This document shows, piece after piece, positions 1 to 5,866 of a DNA stretch of 9,373 nt; within the stretch, counting starts at the first letter, position 1; every line of letters starts with the position of its first letter. Origin of the DNA: Vicinamibacterales bacterium. GTDB lineage: Bacteria; Acidobacteriota; Vicinamibacteria; Vicinamibacterales; UBA8438. The notes under the pieces are model-generated. The model saw only the letters and a program-made list of their open reading frames with translations. It was not told where the DNA came from and made no database searches. The DNA is taken from assembly GCA_030745255.1 (NCBI GenBank), contig JASLOY010000105.1, forward strand, positions 1 to 9,373. Reading direction: 5' to 3'. The position numbers were made by a program, and so were the translations under genes.

Positions 1-255
1 CCCACTCGACGACCGCTGTGGCAAGGTGTCTACAAGGGGCATGCCAGCCCCTCTCTTGTCTCGAAACGGCCGGAAAGCTGGGCCCCTGTGGCAGCCCGGG
101 TAGTCCGTGCCCTTTCCGACCGGCTCCTATGGGAAACTTAGGGTGACGGCGCCGTTGCCCGGGGGTGTGGCCAATGGTGTTTTCGGCTTTGCCGTCATCG
201 TCGAAAGGCTGGTCGGCTCGAATGCAGGCGGCGTGGCAACTCGAGGGGCGCCTAT
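1..255. other. No recognisable gene
   Basis: All three forward frames are interrupted early (for example stops at 101-103 and 139-141) and none of the translations resembles a family I know. An ORF can be drawn from GTG 107 to 385, but its arginine-rich, low-complexity translation looks like random high-GC reading. The stretch is rich in short GC inverted repeats. A structured RNA cannot be excluded, but I could not match it to a cobalamin, TPP, glycine, RNase P or tmRNA consensus. It may be the 3' flank of a gene lying left of the window. Confidence 0.4.
35..59 (+). terminator. Possible weak intrinsic terminator
   Basis: AGGGGC (35-40) and GCCCCT (47-52) form a perfect 6-bp stem around a 6-nt loop and are followed by CTCTTGT. 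The tail is pyrimidine-rich rather than a true T-run. It could end a gene lying left of the window, but it is short and may be chance in GC-rich DNA. Confidence 0.25.
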
Positions 256-390
256 TTGCTGGCGGTTGCGCTGGCACCGGCGCAGGTTCACGCGGGTGGG
301 CACAGGCTACCCGAGAAGCTCGCAACCGGCGGTGATGCCCACCCCCGGGGCGCATCGAGGCCACGCCGTGATCTGCAGGAGGTGACGTGA
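256..390 (+). CDS. Possible small exported peptide overlapping msrB
   Basis: A 44-codon ORF starts at TTG 256, seven bases after a GAGGGG Shine-Dalgarno-like sequence (243-248). Its TGA (388-390) overlaps the GTG start of msrB in a GTGA arrangement, the classic layout for translational coupling. The N-terminus is hydrophobic (LAVALAPAQVHAGG, roughly residues 2-15) and resembles a short signal peptide; the rest is polar and matches nothing I know. The frame is open back to 142. It could be the tail of a decayed gene or a chance ORF; ribosome-site placement and overlap are the only positive evidence. Confidence 0.25.
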   Translation: MLAVALAPAQVHAGGHRLPEKLATGGDAHPRGASRPRRDLQEVT

Positions 391-815
391 CGGAAAAGAC
401 GCGAACAGTCGAGAAATCAGTTGAGGAGTGGCGCGAGCTGTTGTCCGCCGATCAGCATGCCGTGATGTTCAAAGACGCGACCGAGCCGCCAGGGTCGAGC
501 CCGCTGAACCAGGAGAAGCGAGACGGCCTCTTCACCTGTGCGGCCTGTTTTCTGCCGCTGTTCGAGTCGTCGAGCAAGTACGAGAGCGGCACCGGCTGGC
601 CGAGTTTCTTCGCGCCGATTGCAGGCAGGATCAGCACCAGGAAGGACTTCAAACTGATCTTGCCACGCACCGAGTATCACTGCGCCCGGTGCGGCGGGCA
701 TCAGGGCCACGTCTTCAAGGATGGCCCAGAGCCGACAGGTGAGCGATACTGCAACAATGGGGTTGCGCTCCGGTTTGTGCCCGATGGTGAGGCTCTGCCC
801 GACCTGCGCTCGTAA
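387..815 (+). CDS. msrB: Peptide-methionine (R)-S-oxide reductase MsrB
   Basis: This 142-residue protein reduces the R-epimer of methionine sulfoxide in proteins, repairing oxidised methionine, probably in the cytoplasm since no signal peptide is visible. The family signature is complete: zinc cysteines as CxxC pairs at C51/C54 and C99/C102, the substrate pocket GTGWPSF at 68-74, GHVF at 107-110, and the catalytic cysteine C122 in RYCNNGVALRF. The position in GxGWPSF that carries a resolving cysteine in some MsrBs is Thr69, so recycling probably uses another cysteine or thioredoxin directly. Length is typical of a single-domain MsrB. The GTG start at 387 is fixed by AGGAGG (377-382) four bases upstream. 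No msrA is visible beside it; the next gene is convergent. Confidence 0.94.
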   Translation: MTEKTRTVEKSVEEWRELLSADQHAVMFKDATEPPGSSPLNQEKRDGLFTCAACFLPLFESSSKYESGTGWPSFFAPIAGRISTRKDFKLILPRTEYHCARCGGHQGHVFKDGPEPTGERYCNNGVALRFVPDGEALPDLRS

Positions 816-900
816 CGTGGCAGCGAATCCGTCAGGCCACGCCCCAAAGCGGCTGAAGTCTTTGGCTGATGCCTGAAGGCTGTCGCTGATCCGCAGCCTG

Positions 901-3210
901 CTAGAATCGGTACTCCAGCCCGAGATAGAAGCTGCGCCCCGTCTCGTTGACTCGCTGGCCTGTAAACGGATTCAGCGAGTTCAGGTGGGTTGCGTAGGTT
1001 TCGTCGGTCAGGTTCTCGATTCCCAGCCTCGCCGAGACTCCCTGGCCGATCGCCACGGCGGCCCGCATGTCCACCACGTTCCAGCCCTGTGTCGCCCGCT
1101 CGAGGCGGGTCGTGGCCACCCGATCTTGGTCGCCGACCACGGTGACCCCGAGCTCGATCCAGCGCTGCTGGTCGGCGGTGTGCGCCTGAATTGCGTAGCG
1201 CTGCTCGAGCGGCGCAATCCCGAACACCGGTTCGTCCAGCAGCGTGTCTTCGGCCCAGACGTAGCTCACGGCTGCGCTCAGGTCCACATGGGCTCCGAGA
1301 CCGGACTCGGCCTGCAGCTCGAACCCGGTGAAGCGCGCTTCGGCGCCGTTGATGTAGCGATATACCGTGTTGGGACTGAGCGGCAGCCGCCTTGGAAGCG
1401 ACGGGTCCGGTGTCACGGTGATGTAGCGGTCGATCGTGCGATAGAAGAAGTCGGCGTTGACCGACGTGCGCGCGACTTGGAACAGACCGCCTGCGTTGAG
1501 TTCGAGCGCCTCCTCCGGGTCCAGCGCCGGGTTCCCCATGAACTCGGCGGCCACCTGGAACTTGGTGGATGGGAACCTGTCCGAATAGCGTTCGCTCGGG
1601 GTTGCGCTCCGGACTGTTCGGCCGGCGCCGGCGGAGAACACGAACGAATCCGTGATCGGCATGGTGACGTTTACGGCGGCGCTGACGTTCGTTTCAGTCT
1701 GGTCGAGCGTTCCGGTGGTATTGGCGGCAAAGAAGTCCGACACCATGTCGGCCGACGCGTCGAGCGCATCGATCCGCACCGTCGCGCCGAGCTGGGCGGC
1801 GCCCCATGCAAAGAGCGCCTGGCTGTAGCCCCCGAGGTTCGTCAGCTTGGCGTCGGGCCAGACGATGTCGCTGAAGACCTGGAAATCGTTCGAGCGCCGG
1901 AAGATCGACCGGGTCGCGCGCTGCGTCAGATCGGTGACGTCACCGCCAATCTTCCAGCCGATGGCGCCCCGGTCGAGCATCACGTGGAACCGGCCGCCGA
2001 TCGTGTCCGATGTGGTCGGCAGCTCGACCCGCAGCCCGAACGGCGGGATCCGACCCGGCATGTCGACGGCAGTCGGCTTCTCTTCGTTGTTCATCAGGTG
2101 GTCTTTGAGGTTGCCGTAGACCTGCGCGTACACCTCAGACACCATTGATCCTCGTGGGCGCCACGTGACTTCACCGGCATGGGAATGGGTCTTGAAGAAG
2201 GACGCGTCGAGGATCCGGCCGGCATAGTCGATGTTGCGCTGCTCCTGGTATCCGCCCAGATACTCGATGGTGGTTGCCGTGTTCGGTTTGAACCCGGCGG
2301 CCCAGCGGGTGTCAAACGACTCGTAGTCGCCCGGAATCAGATTGTCGTCACCATCTTCGTAGTCATTTGCGGTCCGAGTGTTATGGTAGAGCGCGAAGCG
2401 CGCTCGGTCGGTGCTGCCCCAGAGCCCGACGAAACCGTCGGCGGCATCCCCGCTCTGCTCGTAGTTGGCCCCCGCGCGCCCGCCGAGCACGAGGTCCCCT
2501 CCGGAAAACGACGGCCGGAACGTCTCGACACGCACCGCGCTCAGTGCGCCGGTCCCCCAAGTCAGCGCGTATGGACCCTTGACGACCCTGACTTCCTTCA
2601 GCGTATGCGGGCTGACGTGGCTTATGTCCGAGTCCATCCGGGCTGGGCCCGCAGCGAAGGTACGGGTGCCGTCGACGAACATTGCAACCTGCGTTTCCTG
2701 GAGACCGCGAATGGTCGGGTCCAGGTTGATCGGGCCGCGCCGCACCGCCCAGAGGCCCGGCTCGGTGCGCAGGTGCTCGGCAACGTCACGGACGGCGCGC
2801 TGCTCGGCCTCGATCGCCGGAACCACGAGTTCCATTGCGAGCTCCGGCATGGTGGCCGACACCACCACTTCCTGAGTGAACGAACCGATGTCGAGCCCGA
2901 TTCTGACGTCACTTCCCTGTGCGACGGTCATCTGCTCCGAAAACGTTGCAAAGCCCATCAGGCTCGCCGTCAGCTGGTAGGTGCCGGCCGGCACGGTGAA
3001 CTCGAAGCGTCCTGCCCGGTCGGTGGGGGTGGTTGCCACGAAGTCGCCGTCGACAGTGTGAAGGTCGACCGACACCCCTGGAAGCGGCAACGTCTGTGGG
3101 TCGACCAAAACGCCCCCCCAGGTCACATCCTGAGCTCGGGCGTTGGCGGAGGTGGCTGTCAGGACGATGGACGCGAATACGGTTTTCCAACGGGTCTTAC
3201 AGCGAAACAT
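901..3210 (-). CDS. TonB-dependent outer-membrane receptor, possibly for a metal
   Basis: A 769-residue outer-membrane receptor for TonB-energised uptake. In order: a Sec signal peptide (residues 1-26, cleavage likely after ANARA), a carboxypeptidase-regulatory-like beta-sandwich (about 28-108, with the PLPGVSV and DRAGRFEF patterns of that fold), a TonB-box-like EVVVSAT (114-120), a plug domain (about 130-235, with RGL and VRVVKGPYALTWGTGALS), then a beta-barrel ending in the aromatic-rich SFYLGLEYRF with a terminal Phe, the usual Bam recognition signal. The ATG has a strong GGAGG (complement of 3215-3219) four bases upstream. The plug segment around RMDSDISHVSP (191-201) resembles the OprC-type copper receptors as I remember them, but the cysteine of their CxxxM site is not present. 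The small Cys/His-rich gene upstream on the same strand also fits a metal. Receptor class is certain; substrate is inference. Confidence 0.9.
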   Translation of the reverse strand: MFRCKTRWKTVFASIVLTATSANARAQDVTWGGVLVDPQTLPLPGVSVDLHTVDGDFVATTPTDRAGRFEFTVPAGTYQLTASLMGFATFSEQMTVAQGSDVRIGLDIGSFTQEVVVSATMPELAMELVVPAIEAEQRAVRDVAEHLRTEPGLWAVRRGPINLDPTIRGLQETQVAMFVDGTRTFAAGPARMDSDISHVSPHTLKEVRVVKGPYALTWGTGALSAVRVETFRPSFSGGDLVLGGRAGANYEQSGDAADGFVGLWGSTDRARFALYHNTRTANDYEDGDDNLIPGDYESFDTRWAAGFKPNTATTIEYLGGYQEQRNIDYAGRILDASFFKTHSHAGEVTWRPRGSMVSEVYAQVYGNLKDHLMNNEEKPTAVDMPGRIPPFGLRVELPTTSDTIGGRFHVMLDRGAIGWKIGGDVTDLTQRATRSIFRRSNDFQVFSDIVWPDAKLTNLGGYSQALFAWGAAQLGATVRIDALDASADMVSDFFAANTTGTLDQTETNVSAAVNVTMPITDSFVFSAGAGRTVRSATPSERYSDRFPSTKFQVAAEFMGNPALDPEEALELNAGGLFQVARTSVNADFFYRTIDRYITVTPDPSLPRRLPLSPNTVYRYINGAEARFTGFELQAESGLGAHVDLSAAVSYVWAEDTLLDEPVFGIAPLEQRYAIQAHTADQQRWIELGVTVVGDQDRVATTRLERATQGWNVVDMRAAVAIGQGVSARLGIENLTDETYATHLNSLNPFTGQRVNETGRSFYLGLEYRF

Positions 3211-3336
3211 GGAACCTCCGCGGACGAACCCGACGGGGCACGTGACGACATTGCTCTCACGCCGTCGATTCGGCCCGAGCAGAGGTCGGTCGCAGGCGGA
3301 GGCAAGAAAGTATGGATAGATGAACCGGACTGGCCG

Positions 3337-3717
3337 TCAGTTGCGCGGTGGAGGAGATGGGGGTTCCGCCTGTAGCTCGAACGGTTTCAACAACGCGAGC
3401 TCGCTGGTTGGAGTCGAGTCCGGAGCGGTGCCGATGCTGCGTTCGGCAGTCTCGGGCGATGCGACAGGGGCGTGAATCCAATCGAGCAGATTCACGGTCG
3501 AGCCGCACTGACGCCACGTGCTGTTCCCGCCGACATTTGAGGCATCGTGACCGCCTGCGTGCATTGGGCAGACGGCGCCTGGTGTGGCGGTGTGGGGACA
3601 CTCATGCGGCCCGTGATTCGCGTCAATCGAGCAGCAGACGACAACCGGTGCCGCGATGAAGGCAGCGACCAGGGTCAGAACGACAGAGAGCACGCATGGG
3701 CGCGAATTGAACCGCAT
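3337..3717 (-). CDS. Small exported Cys/His-rich hypothetical protein
   Basis: A 126-residue protein that I do not recognise as a named family. It begins with a basic residue and a hydrophobic segment (about 9-27, LSVVLTLVAAFIAAPVVV), so it is probably exported or anchored in the inner membrane; VVVC does not make a good lipobox. The mature part is dense in possible metal ligands: C28, C29, H35, H38, C40, H42, C50, M52, H53, H57 and C71, including HxCPH-like and CPMH clusters. The C-terminus is Pro-rich and ends PPPRN. It lies 126 bp upstream of the TonB-dependent receptor on the same strand, so the two are likely co-transcribed. A role in binding or sensing a soft metal such as copper is inference. 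No clear Shine-Dalgarno precedes the ATG, so the start is uncertain. Confidence 0.6.
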   Translation of the reverse strand: MRFNSRPCVLSVVLTLVAAFIAAPVVVCCSIDANHGPHECPHTATPGAVCPMHAGGHDASNVGGNSTWRQCGSTVNLLDWIHAPVASPETAERSIGTAPDSTPTSELALLKPFELQAEPPSPPPRN

Positions 3718-3884
3718 TGGCAGAACTGTCTTTTTCGTCCGACCCGGTGAGTCGAGGTCAAATTCAGAATATCAACGTGGCTGGCCGGCGGGGCGCCGGA
3801 TGTCCAACAGTCACGCGGCCCATCTGGGGAAGGAGAGCGCGCCGGGTTATTCGTCAGCGTTATGAAACAGTAAGAATTATAAGC

Positions 3885-3914
3885 TTGAGCCTGATTCCTG
3901 GCCCACGCTAGAAT
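3885..3914 (+). promoter_or_regulatory. Putative sigma-70-type promoter of the ilv operon
   Basis: TTGAGC (3885-3890) and TAGAAT (3909-3914) are separated by 18 bp and match four and five of six consensus bases. Transcription would start near 3921, only about 14 bases before the leader-peptide ATG, and would include the whole attenuator. This sits in the intergenic gap facing the divergent minus-strand pair. Acidobacterial promoter consensus is not well known to me, so this is a fit, not proof. Confidence 0.5.
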
Positions 3915-3934
3915 GTGAGAACGATCTTGCGATA

Positions 3935-4021
3935 ATGCCGATGTTTCCAGATCAGTTTCGTCCTCTCGTGGTCGTTGTTCGCAGCGTCGGCGTAGTCATT
4001 ACGCCGGCGGCCAGCGGATGA
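3935..4021 (+). CDS. Branched-chain amino acid leader peptide (ilvL-like)
   Basis: A 28-codon ORF upstream of ilvD. Its start is MPMFPDQFRP; codons 11-22 then read L-VVVV-R-S-V-G-VV-I, so nine of twelve are Val, Leu or Ile (seven Val). This is the hallmark of an attenuator control peptide, where lack of charged tRNA stalls the ribosome. Val codons include GTT twice and GTA once, which are less favoured than GTG/GTC in this GC-rich operon. The TGA (4019-4021) lies inside the upstream arm of the antiterminator. The ribosome site is weak: GAGA (3917-3920) is 14 bases from the ATG and may lie upstream of the transcript start. A second ATG at 3941 is possible. The peptide itself probably has no function beyond being translated. 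Confidence 0.85.
   Translation: MPMFPDQFRPLVVVVRSVGVVITPAASG
3985..4009 (+). promoter_or_regulatory. Leader pause/protector hairpin
   Basis: Bases 3985-3994 pair with 4000-4009 around a 5-nt GTCAT loop: ten pairs including GGCGTA with TACGCC and one G-T wobble. The stem overlaps leader codons for Val18, Val20, Val21 and Ile22. It could act as the transcriptional pause hairpin that synchronises RNA polymerase with the leading ribosome. A ribosome stalled at the Val run (3968-3979) would prevent it from forming. Confidence 0.55.
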
Positions 4022-4063
4022 TGTACCCGACCGACGAGGAACACCCTCAGGGCCATCATCTGC
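4014..4063 (+). promoter_or_regulatory. Antiterminator pairing
   Basis: GCGGATGATG (4014-4023) can pair with CATCATCTGC (4054-4063): ten contiguous pairs with one G-T wobble. The downstream arm is the 5' arm of the terminator, so the two structures exclude each other. The upstream arm spans the leader stop codon, so a ribosome that reaches the stop hides it and lets the terminator form; one stalled on the Val codons leaves it free. Confidence 0.75.
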
Positions 4064-4089
4064 ATCGGATGATGGCCCTTTCTTTTCTT
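4049..4089 (+). terminator. Intrinsic terminator (attenuator) before ilvD
   Basis: AGGGCCATCATC (4049-4060) and GATGATGGCCCT (4068-4079) form a perfect 12-bp stem with loop TGCATCG, followed by a T-rich tract TTTCTTTTCTT (4079-4089). It ends 20 bases before the ilvD ATG, with no other gene between, so its only sensible role is conditional termination of the ilv operon. Confidence 0.92.
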
Positions 4090-4108
4090 GGGGACCTTTA
4101 GGACACTC

Positions 4109-5791
4109 ATGAGCTCAACACCAGGCAAGACACGAAGCGGCGCCATCACCGACGGGCCTTCGCGGGCGCCGGCGCGCGCCATGCTGAAGGCAGTGGGCTT
4201 CGACGATGCGGCGCTCAAGCGACCGATCATCGGCGTGGCCAATACGTGGATCGAAATCGGTCCGTGCAACTTCCACTTGCGAGAGCTGGCCGAGCACATC
4301 AAAGAGGGGGTCCGCGCGGCGGGCGGCACGCCGATGGAGTTCAACACGGTGTCGATCTCCGACGGCATTTCGATGGGCAGCGAGGGGATGCGGGCCTCGC
4401 TCGTCAGCCGCGAGGTCATCGCCGACTCGATCGAGCTCGTGGCGCGGGGCAACATGTTTGATGGGCTCGTGGTGCTGGTGGGGTGCGACAAGACGATACC
4501 GGGGGGCGTGATGGCGCTGGCCCGGCTCGACATACCGGGGTTGGTGCTCTACGGCGGCTCGATTGCCCCGGGGCAGTTCGACGAGCACCACGTCACGATT
4601 CAGGATGTCTTCGAGGCGGTGGGCACCCACGCCGCCGGCAAGATGACCGACACCCAGTTGGCGACGCTCGAAGCCAGTGCCTGCCCGGGCGCCGGCGCCT
4701 GCGGTGGGCAGTTCACAGCCAACACCATGTCGACCGTGTGCGAGCTCATCGGAATTTCGCCGATGGGCTACAACGCCGTCCCGGCGCTGGAGAAGCGCAA
4801 AGAGCAGGTGGCACGTGACACTGGACGGCTGGTGATGGACCTGGCACGAGCCGACCGACGGCCGCGGCAGGTCATGACGCGCGAGGCGCTCGAGAATGGT
4901 ATCGCGTCGGTGGCAACGACCGGTGGTTCGACCAACGCCGTACTGCACCTGCTGGCGATTGCGCGGGAAGCGGGCGTCGAGCTGAGTATCGAAGACTTCG
5001 ACCGCGTCAGCAGACAGACACCGCTGCTGGCCGACCTGAAGCCCAGCGGTCGGTTCGTCGCGACCGATCTCTATCGTGCTGGTGGCAGCCGGCTGCTCGC
5101 CGGGCGACTGCTGGAGGCCGGTGTCCTCCATCCCGAGCCGATCACCGTAACAGGCAAGACGATCGGCGACGAAGCAAGCTCGGCCGAGGAAACCCCGGGG
5201 CAAGAGGTGGTGCGTCCGGTGGATGACCCGATAACACCAACAGGCGGTCTGATCGTGTTGAAGGGCAACCTCGCGCCGGAGGGCTGTGTGGTCAAGGTTG
5301 CCGGTGGCTACGGGACCAGACGGCACCGGGGGCCCGCACGTGTGTTCGACAGCGAAGAGGCGGCGTTTGCCGCGGTCGAGCAGGACACGTTGCAGCCAGG
5401 TGATGTCGTGGTCATTCGTTACGAGGGACCGCGCGGCGGACCCGGCATGCGCGAGATGCTGGCGGTCACGGCCGCTATTGTCGGTGCCGGATTGGGCGAT
5501 TCGGTTGCGTTGCTCACCGACGGGCGGTTCTCGGGTGCCACACGCGGCCTGATGGCTGGTCATGTGGCGCCGGAGGCGGCGCAGGGCGGGCCGATTGCGG
5601 CGGTTCACGACGGCGACATCGTGGTGTTCGACCTCGAAGCCCGCGAGCTCCGGGTCGAGCTCGACGACGCCGAGATCGCTGCGCGTCTGCGGAACTGGCA
5701 GGTACCGGCGCCGCGGTATACGACCGGTGTGATGGCGAAGTACAGCCGGCTGGTGACGTCGGCGGCCGAAGGCGCGGTGACGGTGGCGTGA
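4109..5791 (+). CDS. ilvD: Dihydroxy-acid dehydratase IlvD
   Basis: Converts 2,3-dihydroxy-isovalerate and 2,3-dihydroxy-3-methylvalerate to the 2-keto acids that precede Val/Leu and Ile. Cytoplasmic Fe-S enzyme of 560 residues, the usual length of the short bacterial type. Cysteines C53, C126 (in GCDKTIPGG) and C198 (in ACPGAGACGG) match the three-Cys cluster set. D85 (in SISDGIS), D127 and K128 are the expected metal-site residues, K128 being the lysine that is carbamylated in homologues, and S475 lies in the catalytic TDGRFSGATRG. An in-frame TTG at 4088 would add seven residues but lies in the terminator tail; ATG 4109 has AGGA (4100-4103) five bases upstream and gives a normal N-terminus. 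First structural gene of the operon and directly under the attenuator. Confidence 0.97.
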   Translation: MSSTPGKTRSGAITDGPSRAPARAMLKAVGFDDAALKRPIIGVANTWIEIGPCNFHLRELAEHIKEGVRAAGGTPMEFNTVSISDGISMGSEGMRASLVSREVIADSIELVARGNMFDGLVVLVGCDKTIPGGVMALARLDIPGLVLYGGSIAPGQFDEHHVTIQDVFEAVGTHAAGKMTDTQLATLEASACPGAGACGGQFTANTMSTVCELIGISPMGYNAVPALEKRKEQVARDTGRLVMDLARADRRPRQVMTREALENGIASVATTGGSTNAVLHLLAIAREAGVELSIEDFDRVSRQTPLLADLKPSGRFVATDLYRAGGSRLLAGRLLEAGVLHPEPITVTGKTIGDEASSAEETPGQEVVRPVDDPITPTGGLIVLKGNLAPEGCVVKVAGGYGTRRHRGPARVFDSEEAAFAAVEQDTLQPGDVVVIRYEGPRGGPGMREMLAVTAAIVGAGLGDSVALLTDGRFSGATRGLMAGHVAPEAAQGGPIAAVHDGDIVVFDLEARELRVELDDAEIAARLRNWQVPAPRYTTGVMAKYSRLVTSAAEGAVTVA

Positions 5792-5804
5792 ACGGTACGT
5801 TCTA

Positions 5805-5818
5805 GAAGTCAGGAGTCA
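5805..5818 (+). repeat. Two-unit remnant of the GAAGTCA heptamer
   Basis: GAAGTCA then GGAGTCA lie in the 75-bp ilvD-ilvB spacer, flanked by CTA on the left and GG on the right. The eight-unit array in the ilvB-ilvN spacer is flanked by CTTA and GG, so the two appear to be the same repeat at different copy number. No terminator is seen in this spacer. Confidence 0.6.
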
Positions 5819-5866
5819 GGCGTGTCTCGCGGTAGCTCGAGAGCAGGCGACGAGCGAAAGTAGATC

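Noticed and set aside
107..385. 92-residue ORF before msrB
   Set aside because: Low-complexity Arg-rich translation, no ribosome site, no family resemblance.
817..842. CGTGGC / GCCACG inverted repeat between msrB and the receptor
   Set aside because: Six-bp stem with a 14-nt loop and no T-tract on either strand; not a credible bidirectional terminator.
985..2148. Long forward ORF opposite the TonB-dependent receptor (and another at 2179-3375)
   Set aside because: Lies antisense to a clear receptor gene; the translation is Arg/Gly/His-rich with no domain, typical of a shadow frame in high-GC DNA.
3876..3881. TATAAT on the minus strand as a promoter for the receptor pair
   Set aside because: Perfect -10 hexamer but no -35-like sequence at 16-18 bp spacing, and it lies about 160 bp from the gene start.
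4088..4108. TTG start of ilvD at 4088
   Set aside because: Sits in the T-tract of the attenuator and lacks a ribosome site; ATG 4109 has AGGA at good spacing.
4115..5608. Long minus-strand ORF opposite ilvD (and similar at 6233-7636 opposite ilvB)
   Set aside because: Antisense shadows of conserved enzymes; no recognisable motifs or ribosome sites.
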